The notes beneath the pieces were generated by a model, which did not search any database, was not told where the DNA came from, and saw nothing but the letters and a program-made list of their open reading frames with translations. Positions 38,640-51,307 of a DNA stretch of 64,000 bases are shown here, piece after piece. Numbering within the stretch: the stretch's first letter is position 1; each line of letters begins with the position of its first letter. This DNA is from Oxytricha trifallax (taxonomy: Eukaryota > Ciliophora > Spirotrichea > Sporadotrichida > Oxytrichidae). The stretch lies in assembly GCA_000711775.1 (NCBI GenBank), contig ARYC01002696.1, positions 1-64,000 of the forward strand, in the 5' to 3' direction. The translations under genes were made by a program, and so were the position numbers.

Positions 38640-39688
38640 TCAACAATAAAACTACATCTAAGAATCAAAGCAATGAGATTTAATTTTTTACATCCCATAT
38701 ACTTTTTAATTAATTAAAATGAGTTTACCTATGTTTGTATTTGATTTTTCAAAGGGGCTCATCCCCAACATAACCATGGACTGATTCTTATTAGTCAAAT
38801 CTTCGTAGTCAATTTTAATATGAGTCATTTACGAATTCATGCCACCAAATGAAGAGAGCTTGTGAATATCCGGAGAGATACAGGGTAGAATGTTTGTTAC
38901 TCTTGATCCAGTTTATGAAGCTCTAATGATATCATGAAGTTAATAAATGATATCAGAATGCGCTGAATTTCTCAAATCGAATTGATTAAGCTGATTTCTT
39001 AACTTAGGTATTGACAAGACAATTTTAACAAGCTGAAGTTCGTCTGCTGATGACCTCAAAGAGTTTTGGAGTTTTTGAATACATTAATCTTAAACTTACA
39101 ATTCAATTTCAGTAAACTATCTGTATTCTCTATACTTTCCTCTAACTTTTCAATACTTTTATTATAATCGTTGTAGATTTTCCTGTACTCAACTTGAAAT
39201 CTGGATTGTTCATTCTCTGCGTTATTAATCTTAAGTCTTAATTCATCATTTAGAATTGTTAGTTCTCTGTTCATTTTCTCCTAGTCAGATATGTATACAT
39301 CCAAAACTAATCTCAATAATTAAATTTATGTGTCATTAAATTTTAACTTCACTTTATAATTTTTGATTTCTTTGTAGTAAAGTTTTGTGAGCTCTGATTC
39401 AATGATTTCATCCTTGCTATTCATAGACATTTAAATATAGCCCGAGTAAAAATCTAGTGGCTCTTTAAGAATAGATTTGTGATCTCCGATATTTTACTCA
39501 GTAAGCTTAAATTTGGAGAGAGTATTAGGGTTTTAAAGGTTTTTGTGAGCAAAAATAGAAGGATTATCAAATAAATCTAGAAACTTGCAGGGAATCACTT
39601 AATAGAGTTTATCCCTAAAGATTATCTACTCTTCTTGAGTTTTACATATCTGAGTCATTCCATCTTTCATTTTCTGATTAAAATTCAT
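38640..39688 (-). CDS. Coiled-coil hypothetical protein
   Basis: Exon 1 (39688-39100) is open for 196 codons. A 53-nt GT-AG intron (39099-39047, phase 1) leads into exon 2, open to a TGA at 38640. A GTAAAC donor at 38728 may instead start another intron, so the 3' end is uncertain. The first half is Q/K-rich. Residues ~125-195 carry a heptad-like coiled coil (EKMNRELTILNDELRLKI onward). Exon 2 begins SDELQLVKIVLSIPKLRNQL and ends with a serine- and methionine-rich part. There is no break, no signal peptide and no membrane segment. The family is not recognised; a cytoskeletal or basal-body protein would fit but is a guess. A perfect 28-nt palindrome lies 42 bp upstream of the ATG. Confidence 0.7.
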
Positions 39689-39729
39689 GCCAATTTAAAT
39701 ATTTAAATATTATAATAATTTTTAGAGTC

Positions 39730-39757
39730 CGTTACCTACTTTATAAAGTAGGTAACG
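39730..39757. repeat. Perfect 28-nt palindrome
   Basis: CGTTACCTACTTTA followed directly by its exact reverse complement. It is preceded by AGAGTC, which also precedes or follows the hairpin at 53607-53643. It lies just upstream of the minus-strand gene starting at 39688. Function unknown; it could be a small palindromic element or a regulatory or boundary site. Confidence 0.8.
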
Positions 39758-40470
39758 CATATAAATCATATATTTAATCATTAATTCATATTAATAGTTT
39801 AAGTAATAATCAAAATTATATAATTAGAGTATATAAAGTATAAGTCACAAATCTTATAAACTAACATTAATATGTTTTATTTCATTTAAGAAGTTTGATG
39901 ATTCTTTATTAACTAATATAAATTTATTTTGACTTATCTTAACTAAAAACAACAATTCTATATAGATTTATAATTTTCTTTAGCGTTTTAAGAATACTGT
40001 TCTTAGTACCCTTTATAATACTAATTTGTGGATATAAAAATGTTATATGTATGATTAAAGAATTTTAAATATAGACTAGGGATTCAAATAAAAATCTAAA
40101 CAGATTTAATAATTGTTGATTTGTGATTTTTTGAATCCTTAATATAACGTAGCATAACACAAACTTAATTCATAAATTCAGTATAAAAGCTAAAAAATAC
40201 AAAAAAAGTAGTTTATAAGATCTATTGAATTTTAAAGTTTTTTAAAAACTTAAATAATTTAATTACTATAATTTCTTATCTTAAAGTTAGTTAAAAAAAT
40301 GGTTATCGTTTAAATAACACCATTAACTTTGTATTTTGTATAATTATAAATATATTATTGAAATAATATTTAAGTCACTGCCTTAATTTAATTTTGTATA
40401 AAATTAATTAAAATGATATCTAAAAGATGGATTCTTTTCAAGTCTTTTTGCATTTACTCACTTTGTTTCT
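39758..40470. other. AT-rich spacer, no gene seen
   Basis: Intergenic AT-rich DNA between two minus-strand genes. Nothing recognisable is seen. Confidence 0.5.
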
Positions 40471-41475
40471 TCATATAAGAGTATCTAAATCTATATTAAA
40501 TATCGACATCTCAATAATTAATTTTTATTTGTAATACTATTTTTTAATGTATTGGTCAACCACGTCTTTTACTTCTCCAGTAAAAAGCTGACTTATATTT
40601 TCAAACATCTACTCAACAACCTCCTTGCACTTAATTTTACTCATAAATTGCACCTGACGAAATTATATTTAAAATGCTTTTTTCAATTTATGCAATAGTT
40701 TGATGAATTATTTTCTCTCAAAGGCCATTAATCCCAAGTCTGAGATTCTCTCATTAATTTGAATTTCATAGCCTTTTTTCAATTTTATTCAGGTAGTTTT
40801 AGTTAGATATGAGTTGATAAATTTTATGAATTTAATTTGAGATAAGCTTCAAGTTTACTCTGGAGATGTGAGGTTCCCACTTAAACTTCATCTAAATCTT
40901 TCTCTTTTGGGTCTATCTCCCTATATTCTTAATCAGATTCCTTCTCAAATTCAATTGAATTATAGGATTCATTTCCATATATCTTACTCTAATATTGATT
41001 GTTATTTTCTTAAATGCTTATTGATTATCTTAGATAAGGAAGTGGTTCAACTCTTCCATATCGTTTGTATTTTCTTAAGTAATTATATCTTTAATTAATA
41101 TGTCACTTTCTTGTCTTAAATCTACTTTCCTCAAACTTTCACTTAGATTGAATTATATATATATATTACTAGCAAATATTTGTATATAATCAAACATTAT
41201 AAGATTTGAATAACATCTCTATTATATTTTAGATTATTGATATTATATATTATAATTCAATAGATTTTTACCTCAATTTTTTATAATTTTTCTCTTGGCC
41301 ATGCTTTTCATGCTTAACTCAGCAGCTCCTTTTGTTTTATTGTTAATTGCCTTCATTATATTCTAGGTATTGGTCTTAGTGCTAAAATATTTATTGAAAT
41401 ACTATTGATAGCCAATCTGTGAGTCTCCCCTTATTTCGTTTAATTGTGAAAGAAGCAGGTCTTCGTATTTATTAA
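40471..41475 (-). CDS. Hypothetical charged, helical protein
   Basis: The best-supported part runs from MEELNHFLIQDNQQAF (ATG at 41059) to TGA at 40471, about 195 residues. Blocks include SYNSIEFEKESDQEY, SHLQSKLEAYLKL, a strongly helical NERISDLGLMAFERKQFIK and a final GEVKDVVDQYIKKQYY. It needs two single-base corrections, both at A runs (AAGAAAATAAC and AATAAAATTG). A further coding block, 41470-41285 (YEDLLLSQLNEIRGD, then MKAINNKTKGAAELSMKS), probably is an upstream exon, but the splice junction could not be fixed. The overall character is like a BAR or coiled-coil protein, yet no family is recognised. Confidence 0.5.
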
Positions 41476-41975
41476 CAAATAAATATTATATTTTTAGGTG
41501 AAACATAAATAATAGTTGTAATTAATGATAATATTAATCATGATTAATATATAATAATTCTAAATGATAGTGATAAATTAGTGTATTTTTGATAGAATTA
41601 GTCTGCTTTAGAAGGTTTTAGAGAAGTTTTAAATTTATCGGAAATAGTGGTTTAATTTAATTGATCTAAATTTCTTGAGGTTTTATTTATCGATTAGGAT
41701 CTTAAATAAACATTAGGTTTTCTTAATCTACTTGAAAGATAATTGTTTAAATCATAGCTATAAAAATATTTACTAATTTATAATAAATATTTGATTATAA
41801 ATCATCTTATTACTTATTTAATTATTCGATAAAATTTGTGATTAAATTAGTTGAAAAATTATGTCATTAATTATTTGAAAATCATTTAAAGTGTTACTTC
41901 TTAATATTTATAATATTATAATTAAATAAATTGTAGAATTATAGAATGGATTTATCATAAATACAATAGTAAACA

Positions 41976-42870
41976 ATGGCTTTTTAAGAAAAATAATAAT
42001 AAACGTAAATGAATAATTGCCCAAGACCCCCAAGTCAAATTTAATGATAGGTTCCACTGGTTTCAGATTGAAAACGCAATAAAATTCTATTTTGAAGTAA
42101 AATGAATCAACCGCTTAAAGTTAGGTTACGCCTAAATTTATTATGTCATATTCATTGTGATTTTTTATATAAATCCCACAACTTTGATATTTGAATCAGT
42201 TAATGCCTAATTTAAACAATAAACGGTAGTTAGGTTCGATGGTAAAAGTTAACAAAATCACGATAATAATAACAAATTTGAGCAATCTAACACAAATAAC
42301 AATCCCATAGAATATTAGGAGAAGTACAACTCCCCTCCCTTGAGTTTTTAGAATGATAATAGACGAAGAAAAGTGGGATTGTATAGTTAAACTCAATATC
42401 CAAATTAATAGACTATTTTGAGAATAGATCTAAATCATAATAGAAATAGCATCAAAATCAAGATTAAACTTAAGAGGATCCAAAATATTAAGATTTAAGA
42501 TAAAAATATAAATTGAAAGGACTTGAAAATAGTCAAATGCTTGAATATTTCAATCAAAATGTAACTAGATGTTTAATATATAATTTTAATTAATATTAAC
42601 TCCAAAAGACATCAGAAAAATCAAATAAAAATCTAATCAAAGATATGAACAATAAAACTACATAAATCCAACTCTATCAGATAACAATAATTAAGCTTCA
42701 AATCATAAATTCCAAGCAGAGCAAGTTCTTAATTAAAAGCTTCTTAATTTTCTTTAATTTTAGATAAAAAGACTGGGTCCCAAAATTAATAGAAATATAA
42801 ATAAGATTAATTTGCTCTTGATAATTATAATCAACTTTAGGTATTAGCAGACTTGAAAACTCCAAATAAA
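41976..42870 (+). CDS. Hypothetical Q/N-rich protein
   Basis: From ATG 41976 the plus strand carries successive open blocks rich in N, Q, S and K: MAFQEKQQQTQMNNCPRPPS, then FEQSNTNNNPIEYQEKYNS and VGLYSQTQYPNQQT (42207-42517), then YINPTLSDNNNQASNHKFQA (42600-42760). The blocks are in different frames, so two or three slips or unrecognised inserts lie between them. The low-complexity, probably disordered product has no domain I can name. Composition and heavy use of TAA/TAG for Gln argue for real coding rather than chance. Confidence 0.45.
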
Positions 42871-43322
42871 TAATGGGAAATGATATTTATTCCACAAAAA
42901 TTATTATGGTCCTTTAATTTATGGGCTATTTCTTATTATAAATTATTTAACTTATAGAATATTTGAAATCTATTAAATTTATGATCTTCATTTTATTATG
43001 AATTTGTTAAAAATATTTTTGAATAAGATCAGTATATTTTATTAACCTTTTTCTCCCATTTTCCTTTAAACATAAGAATTACATTTTTTAATAAATTTTT
43101 ACAAAATTTAAATCCTCAATTAACTTTACTTTATTAAAAATTACTCAAATACAATTATATAAATAACTATAAGTCGAAAATTTCATGATAATTTACTGCA
43201 TTAATTATAAAGTCAAAAAGATACATCTTTGAATTTGCAAATAAAAGCTGCATTAATTTGAATTAAATCCCCCCTTCAACTAATAATCCTAAAAAACTCA
43301 ATAAAAATTTAAATAAAATATC

Positions 43323-44218
43323 ATGCTTGCCTAAGCTCCACAATTTGCTGAGACTTTAATAATGTAAAATGATAATTTATTTTTAGAAGGGAGACGAAGC
43401 GTCAAACAACCTCAAAATGCTAATTAAGAATACACAATGCTGTTCAATCACTAGTCTTCAGGTTCGTTCTAAAACATTCCTCTGTAGAATTACAATTAAA
43501 CATTTTGTAAATTATAAACATAAAAATAATTATATTATAGCACCTATTACAAAACATAAAACCAAAGATAAACAAGCAAAAAGAGTAAATTTCAAAGCTT
43601 TAGAATAAACAAGAAACACTCATTTTACACAAAAAACATTAAATTTAAACTTCCCTTAGACTATTAGAGTAGGAAATTTACACATTTAATAAAGCTTAAG
43701 AAGTTCCACTCTAGTATTCTCCAGGGATAAGAAGCCCGATTTCACCTAGTTTTGACGAAAGTATCAGTAACTAAAACTTTAAAGTCAATAACTTCAGTTT
43801 GTTAAGAAACTATGAATAAAATTTGTAGCCAGATGAAGATGAGAAAAGAATGTTTTAAAACTAATCAGAGATTAGAGATGAGTACCGTAATGATGAAAAT
43901 ATTAAGATATTAAAATAGGGGAATAGGGTCACTCAGAGCACATCTCCATATATAGATTTAAAGAATAGTCGCATTGTAAAGAAGTTAAATACACCTAACT
44001 TATAGAATTAACAGTAAATTATAAAAATAATCAGTGATTTTTGGGTCATATTTTTAAAAGTAATTATCTTAAACTTATTTATTTAGTAAGTATAGGCATA
44101 TATTTTTAATATTTGCATAATTTAATATCTACTTTTTTAAACAATTGGTAGAATTTTCAAAAAAATAGGCGACCATATTAATTAATAAAGCGTGAAAAAA
44201 TTATAAAGCAATATATGA
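43323..44218 (+). CDS. Hypothetical Q/N-rich disordered protein
   Basis: The frame starts at ATG 43323 (MLAQAPQFAETLIMQNDN), needs no intron, and is open through LQNYNQTFCKLQ and YQSRKFTHLIKLKKFHSSILQG. At about 43722 (CCAGGGATAAG) the coding signal moves by one base. An extra G in the GGG run would rejoin it with SPISPSFDESISN, NYEQNLQPDEDEKRMFQNQ and a basic tail SRIVKKLNTPN. The new frame has a TGA at 44216 but looks coding only to about 44060. The second half is acidic then basic and likely unstructured. No family is recognised. It lies on the same strand as, and 0.45 kb downstream of, the 41976 gene. Confidence 0.5.
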
Positions 44219-44703
44219 ACTATAAATTAAAGTATGGTATGAATTAAAAATATAAATCATGATGATTTTAAAATCTGAGAATAAGCTTTAGTTTGACTAA
44301 TATGATGTTATGTTTACAATTTTTTATTTATTAGTTTATTTTGTTTTATTAAATAAATGTTGCCAATCTAAAATCTACTCATTAATAATTCTATAAATAT
44401 ATTGAGTAATCTAGTTCATTTTGTCAAAAAGTATTAACATATTTTATATAATATAATTTTAATTAGTAGTTAGTTACTGTTATATTAATTATAGCTTAAT
44501 CTTTAAACTTCTATCGTTAGATTATAATAAAGTAGTCTAAAAATTAATCAATAAAATAAAAACTAAAACCAAGGAACTTTTATGTTAAAATGAAGAATTA
44601 TTTACTCACATATGATCTTACATATAGTATAACTTATATAAAAAGGTGATAATAAATAAATATATTTATTAGAATTAATCAATAATAAAGCTAATATAAA
44701 AAA

Positions 44704-44750
44704 TGTAAGGCAATCGAGAAAAGTTGGGGAATATTTCTCGATTGTCTTAC
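44704..44750. repeat. Hairpin with 17-bp stem
   Basis: GTAAGGCAATCGAGAAA and, after a ~13-nt loop, TTTCTCGATTGTCTTAC pair over 17 positions with one G-T type mismatch. It stands in AT-rich intergenic DNA. Function unknown; a small palindromic element or a structured transcript is possible. Confidence 0.75.
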
Positions 44751-45393
44751 AAAAAAATACATAAAGTTAATAATTTATAATCAAGTTATTTAAATATTAT
44801 AAGCAATAAATGTAAGTTACTGTATTATTTCTTATAATTCGACGAATATTTAAAATTTTTACCAAATCAATAACCTTCTTATAATTTCTAAATCAATCAA
44901 TCATAAATTTCAATGCTTCCACAAGTCTCTTAAACTCAATATCTTAACTATAGGAACAAATGTTTCTCTGCTTAGCAACCATCTAATGGTTCCGCAAATC
45001 AAAATATAATTTTTCGATTTTAAGTATAATTCATTTTAAGAATTATGTGTATTATTTTCTATTTCTTAACATTAATTCCATCCTATGTTAATTCAATCCT
45101 AAGCTTCAATATAAAATCAAAATAATATTTAATAGTTAGATCCTTCTAATTATTATTAAGATAAGCAAGATTTAGTGAAGGAAACTAATAAGTTTTAGGC
45201 TTAAACTATATTGTAACCATAGTCTGTTTAAGAAAATGAATTTACACAGACAAATTATTTTAATATATGGAATTTACTTATGAATAATTTAGTCATTTTT
45301 ACTGTATTATTCTATTCTTAATTTTTGATTATATTTTATCCTTTTATATATCTAATTAACTCTTAATTTATATTTAATTTTCAAAGTATGTGC

Positions 45394-47080
45394 AGTCCTA
45401 ACAACAAGTGCTAAACTAAGAGTAACTTTTATCACAAACTCTTAGATCAAAATCTACAAGCACTCACTACAAAAACGATTAAACTAAAAATTTTAAGAAA
45501 CCACCAGTTTTGTTGTATAAGAAACTTTTGTAGTAATTAAAGCATAAACAGCAAAAAGAAGAAAAAAATTAGGATATTGTATTCGATGAAACTAAATCTA
45601 AGAAATTTATACTGTAGTATAAATAAATTAGTATCTTAAAAATAAAATGTTTAAATGTACATATATAGACATATTTTTATTTATATGGGCAAGAATAATT
45701 AACTTGAAAGTACAACTCAATCGCCACTTAATCAATCATCATTCAATCAATCTTAAAATGGAGGTAACTAAATTTTATAGGAATAAATAATTTATAATTG
45801 AAGATACACACAATTTTAGAAAAATTTCTGAGCATTTCTTTTATAGATAATATAAAATAGTCCTTTTAATTTTCACCAAATATAATTAACTGTATTCAAT
45901 GTTTAAAGACCAACTTCAATTAAAAAGTAAGAGATATTAGTAAATTAGAAATAATTTGCATAAAAGCAGTGTTTTACAAGGGTCGCTAGGTGATAAATTT
46001 ATTCACCACTCCATCAGTTAGAAGTTGATTTAATTATATACTATATATTAATTTAATTAAAATTATTACTCATAGTAAATGATGGTTGAATGGCATATTA
46101 TTTTGTAAATATAATAAAAAGAGATTTAGAAGGATGAATCTAAATCAAAACTGTAACATCATAATTAATCTACTCACGATGAAAATTATAGAATTCTAGA
46201 TAATTTTTCAGTTAAAAGACATAGAGATACCACCCCTTTAGAACCAAATCTGAGATATTTCTTCAATAACCTCAAACAATATGGTAGTGGACAAGGGTAA
46301 ATTTAGAGTCAAGAAAATAGCACTACTTTTTAACAAAGAGCTCTGTCATAGATGAACAGCTAAATATACTCTAAAGGAGGTGAGTTAATATCTTAGTAAT
46401 ATCCATAGCTTAATAGTGTTATTGCTTATTAGCAAAATAAAGAACTTCAGAATATTTCATTCAAGGAAAGAACAAATTAAACTATATACAATAGTAGTTT
46501 AATCTTAGATTTTATTCCCAATTTCTCAATCATCATAATAAAATACAATTTTATTTTTTTTAAAGAACAAAAGGTGTCAAATCTTAATTATAATAGCAGG
46601 CTTAAGCTAATCAATTGCAATAAATATCGCTTTCGAAAGAAAATAGCATGAAGGAGTTACTGATAAGATTCAATAAAATGGGACTGTCCAGAATAAATTC
46701 AAATTCTTTAATAATTAAGCCAGGGAGGGAGACAGTTCAGGAATTGATAAAATCTTAGACTTAGAATTTATGAAATATGATAAAACTGGTGGGAAATATA
46801 ATAATAATTTCACTCAAATTCTATCAGATATACTAATTCTCTATATATAAATTTAAATTTTAAAGAATTAAAATAATTAAATTATTTAGGAAACTAGATT
46901 GCAAAAATAATTGGTAGTAAGTAAAACCTAAGGAATTCGTGAAACCTAAACTCTTAAAAACCAGTGTTATAAATTAACAGAATAAAAATTGATGATAAAA
47001 TTTTACCTAAAATTATAGATAAAATAAAAATAAAACAAAACAATAATAATATTTTTCCAATATATATATATCTAGTTTAA
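45394..47080 (+). CDS. Hypothetical Q/S/N-rich protein(s), several exons
   Basis: A run of open, Q-rich coding blocks on the plus strand: VLNQEQLLSQTLRSKSTSTH (45394-45640), MGKNNQLESTTQSPLNQSS with a GTAACT donor (45685-45761), a longer block 46130-46500 (NYRILDNFSVKRHRD, TPLEPNLRYFFNNLKQYGSG, SQMNSQIYSK), HEGVTDKIQQNGTVQN (46650-46830), and 46890-47020. Joining them needs several tiny introns plus at least two single-base slips, for example at GAAAATAGC. Whether this is one gene or two cannot be settled. The block LEPNLRYFFNNLKQYG is the least repetitive and the best handle for a homology search. No family is recognised. Confidence 0.45.
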
Positions 47081-48742
47081 GATCATTTAATTTCTTGAAT
47101 ATTTATAAGTATAATTTCTTATAATGAATTAAAAAAACATAATAAGTAAATAAATTACAAATCATAGCTATTAATTTGGAGATTTTTTGTGGAAGAAGTA
47201 TAAAATAATGATTTAAATAAATATTAAATGTATTATATTATTGAAGTGACTTGAGGTATAAAGTTTAAACCATCTAGAGTATTATTTAAATTTTTATAAA
47301 TATAATTTGTTTTGTTTGTTATCTATTCCTAGATTCCCACTGTTTATTATCAAAACATTATAAAAAAAGAAATCATGTTTTTAATTATAATTTAATAAAG
47401 TGTGATATAGCAATTATTTTAATATATTTTGAGTAAATTCAAAAAATTATATTAAAATACAAAAGTATTAATTATGAAGGATAATAAACTATAAATCAAA
47501 TATTAAGATATTAGTAATTTCTAATTTAATAATGTAAATTAAAAAGAATTGAAAATTTAAAATACTCAGAAATCTTTCATTAAGTACTGAATATAAAAAA
47601 ATAAATTTTATTGAGGATATCTAATATACTGTGATTTTAATATAAAAATTATAATTCATTTCAATTCTTATATTACTAATTTCTTACTTAGCTTTTGCTC
47701 TGCTTTTTTGAACTTTCTATTGCTTCAATAGTATGGAATTTATTGCTTTAAATTTACTTTAAGTTTAAAGTCTAGCTTTATTAGCTTTTTTTCATTAATT
47801 CTTGAAGATCTTAGTTCAGATAATTTTAATCGTTTTAGGAGGTATTAGAATTTATTATTTATGGAAAGGAGATGCTTGGCAAAGTAAATATCAAAATTCA
47901 ATATTTTTATTAATGTTTATAAAAATGGTTATTTTTTCAAATTAAGTTAATAATATATTGAAATGCAGCATTTAAGTTATTTAAAGTTAAGGAAATTTAA
48001 TTTCTTTTGTGTTTTTATAAAAGTTAGAGAGTATATTGAAGTTAATCATTGAATAATTGCTTCAGTTAAGAGTAGGGTCTATAATAATTTAAATCAGGAA
48101 ATAGCTTTTCAAATTCTATGTTTAAAGGACTAAAATTATAATATGTTTTCTATACTTTTATTGATTAATTTAAACTCCCTATAATTTTTTCTGTATATAA
48201 ATATGTTTATATAGTATTTAAGAACTATATAATTATTATAATTGACGATTTATTTTCATCAAGAGATTTGATTATGTCATTAAACCTTTATTTTTATTCT
48301 ATAACGCTTCTTTATCCAATTTACCTCTGATTTTATTTATTTTTTTATTCTAGATTTTAAGTTGTTTTTTAAGGAGTTTTACTCAGCTTATAATATAATG
48401 AAGACACATTTAAGCTTTGAGTATTTTTTATGCCAATATTTTTACTCTTATTTTCAGTATTTAGAGATTTCAAATTATTTTTATATGTCATAAATTACAT
48501 GCAAAAATGCATTTTTAAATTAATAAAAAGATTGCTATATCTTTGGATTTTCTTTCATTAATCTCTATTTAATTAATTTTATTGTAGTTTTTATTTTAAC
48601 ATATACTTATTCTTCCTCAAGAAATAATAATTACCTTTTAATGACAAGGATTATTCTAGAATTGAGAAGTTACTATAAAATTTTGGATTAAAAGATAGAT
48701 CTAATAATTATTTTATTAATTTCTCTCAAAAACATCAAAGAT
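47081..48742. other. AT-rich intergenic stretch
   Basis: Mostly featureless AT-rich sequence upstream of the GST. A weak minus-strand coding-like block (LKLSELRSSRINEKKLIKLD) lies at about 47880-47700 but has no clear boundaries. Confidence 0.4.
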
Positions 48743-49572
48743 ATGGTCTACAAGGTTTACTACTTCGACATCTACGCCAGAGCTGAACCAATCAGAATGC
48801 TCCTCACCCACGCTAAGGTTGAATTTGAAGATCACAGAATCAACGGAGAGCAATGTAAATTAAGGTTTAATTTGTAAAGTATTTAAATCCAAGGTTTTAA
48901 GGGATATTGTAAGATTAAACAAATAATTTAAAATAGCAACTCGCTGAATTGAAGGCTGAAGGCAAATTGGAATTCGGTCAAGTCCCCATGGTCGAACATG
49001 ATGGCAAATATCTTGTCCAATCATGGTCTATTATCAGATATCTCGGTAAACTCCACGGCTACTACCCAGAAACCAGCGAGGAGGCCTGGCAAGTTGACTC
49101 AGTCATTGATGCCGTTGAGGACTATCTTGGCAAGTAAACTTTGATAAATTTATATGTTAAGCACCACTAATCACATATATATATTATTAAGGTTACTTCA
49201 GAGCTAACTTCGAGAAGGATGAAGAGAGAAAGAAAGTCACAACCGCTGAATTCATCGCTTTCCTCCGAGGCTGGATCACCGCCATCCAAATGAGAATTGA
49301 ACACAACGTTGACAAAAAATACGTTGTTGGCATCAAGAGAACCACTGCTGATATTGTTCTTGCAGCTCTCTTATCTTCAATCCACTTAATTCTTTTTGAA
49401 TTTATTTAAAAGCGCATTTTGGCATTTTATGAACGAAGCCAACCCACACTACGCCGAGGTTGCTCCATTGACCAAGAAAGAAGACTACCCAGTCCTCGCC
49501 ACCTACCTCAAAGGCCTCAATGAAGAGTTCAAGGACTACCTCGCTGCCAGACCATCACCAAGACCATTCTGA
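48743..49572 (+). CDS. Glutathione S-transferase, sigma-like, split by three inserts
   Basis: GSTs conjugate glutathione to electrophiles in the cytosol. MVYKVYYFDIYARAEPIRML is the glutathione-binding N-terminal fold with the catalytic Tyr near residue 7. GQVPMV supplies the cis-proline, QSWSIIRYLG the gamma-glutamyl site, and the helical C-terminal domain ends in TGA at 49570. Coding segments are 48743-48853, 48940-49130, 49193-49372 and 49419-49572, totalling 211 residues, a normal GST length. The inserts are 86, 62 and 46 bp, AT-rich, and bounded by CAA, GG and TT repeats. GT-AG removal of the first two shifts the frame, and the third has no GT donor, so they behave as eliminated sequences rather than introns. 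Coding GC is far above the neighbours, suggesting high expression. Confidence 0.93.
48854..48939. other. Candidate internal eliminated sequence in GST (86 bp)
   Basis: AT-rich insert ending in a second copy of CAA, the codon that also precedes it. Its loss gives GEQLAELKAEGK, the expected GST sequence and spacing. Splicing at its GTAAAT...ATAG ends would leave one extra base and a stop. Confidence 0.65.
49131..49192. other. Candidate internal eliminated sequence in GST (62 bp)
   Basis: AT-rich insert bounded by GG. Its loss joins EDYLG to YFRANFEK in frame. Removal between GTAAAC and TTAAG would put the rest of the gene out of frame. Confidence 0.65.
49373..49418. other. Candidate internal eliminated sequence in GST (46 bp)
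   Basis: A 46-bp insert bounded by TT, with no GT donor. Its loss gives ADIVLAALFWHFMNEANP, a typical GST helix. This insert is the hardest to explain as an intron. Confidence 0.7.
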
Positions 49573-50677
49573 TCTTGAAGGGATCCTCATCATATCATCA
49601 TTTAAGATTACATTTCTATTTATTCAACCAAAAAAATATAAATTACCATTCAATTTTCATATACTTATAAATATAATTCAATGATTTAGGAATTTTTAAG
49701 GTTTTTCAAACTTTAATCATATCTATTTTTTAAAAAATTTAAACCATAAGAAGATTTATATTTATACATAACATATTTTTTTCAAAATTGCCCTTTCCAT
49801 CACTTTTAAAATATGTGTATATTTTGCATATACTAAGCCAATTAAAGAATTTCCCTTTCAAATTAAATCATTTAATTTCATATCTTTAAACAAGTAATCT
49901 AAAAATAAAAGATATATTCCTTCTATCGTTTTATATTTCTATGTATATGGATTATATTTATAATATATATAATTTAAAATATAAATTTATTACTTTTTTG
50001 ATAATTATCTGTCTAAAAATTTTTCAAGAAATAGAAAAGTAATTTTTATTTTATATTAGGAATATACTTTAATTTTATCATTATTCATTTATTTTTAAAT
50101 TTCATTTATTATTATATAAAAAATTTATTTATTTCTTGACTTATATTTATTTGAATTACTTCGAGACATATAAAAGTTACGCTCTTCGAATAGCATGAAT
50201 AGATATTTATAATTATAAAAAATAGTAGATGATTGTTCTTAATTTAATTTAAATATACCAACTCATTAATAAATTTTAAATATATATTTATTTACTTATT
50301 TAATTATTAAAATGATTGTTATCATTACAAAGTTGCTATAATTATTATAATTGTGGCATATCAAAAGTTAAAATTAAAAATTAAAAAATTTACTATATAT
50401 TATTTAAAGATATATATAATAAAAGTTCTGAGATAACTGATTTTAAATCTCACTCCTATTTGATCATATACTCATTATATTTAAAATAAAATAATAAATT
50501 AAGTTATACTATTTTATATAAAGTAATTAAACCTAAAAAGTGCTTTTTGTGAATATTTACAGAGAATAATATAAATTAAATAAAAATAATAATAATGATT
50601 AAATAAAAAAAATGATAGACCTTGCCATAAAAAGAATAAACAGATCTCAAAAAAATCAATAAAATATAATGAATACT
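49573..50677. other. AT-rich stretch, no gene seen
   Basis: Extremely AT-rich DNA downstream of the GST. No coding frame or repeat is recognised. Confidence 0.55.
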
Positions 50678-51307
50678 TCTGTTAAAGGGTGAAGGAATAC
50701 TTTATAAATTTTTATTTTATGTTATTCCTGCTAATTAATAAATTCTGCATCTTTCCTGCCTATTCACGACCATGAGAAGCAAGGTTGAAGATTGGTGTTG
50801 GCAAATGTTCGATTTCGAGATTCCCTAAATTTCCTAAAAATTGAAATAAATTTTAGAGATTTTGGCAAATACAAATAGTTGCGATTTGAAGCCCTTCCCG
50901 TTCGATTCAGAGCCTGTTATTGAAGACCGAAATTTTTATTTTAAATTTAATTTATGTTATTTTTGTGAGTTTTGAGATATTTTAAAAATGACTTTTTGAC
51001 TTTTTAATTTCTATAATTTCAAAAACTCATACTTCAACAATATCCAAGTGACCTCAAAAATACCTCATCTTGTAGAGAATTAAAAACTACATATTAGTTA
51101 TATATTCTCAGATTTTATAAAATAATCATTGCCTAAAATATGCAACGTAAAGAAAAGAGTAAATTTGTTCAAAAATGTCCAAGACCAATTTCATAAAGTC
51201 ATCTGTTAAAGGGTGGAGGAATACTTTATAAATTTTTATTTTATGTTATTCCTGCTAATTAATAAATTCTGCATCTTTCCTGTCTATTCACGACCATGAG
51301 AAGCAAG
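50678..51307 (-). repeat. Rearranged inverted satellite copies
   Basis: About 1.2 satellite units in reverse orientation. A partial unit begins TCTGTTAAAGGGTGAAGG at 50678 and passes through the unit start (CAGAGCCTGTTATTGAAGAC, complement) near 50930. A second partial unit ends abruptly after CGACCATGAGAAGCAAG at 51307. Both are closer to the lone copy at 23642 than to the array. Confidence 0.9.

Noticed and set aside
42196-42396. Minus-strand hydrophobic frame of 66 codons
   Set aside because: It is the shadow of the plus-strand N/Q-rich coding block at 42207-42517.
48854-49192. Ordinary GT-AG introns in the GST
   Set aside because: GTAAAT...ATAG and GTAAAC...TTAAG look like introns, but splicing there leaves the conserved GST frame at both sites.
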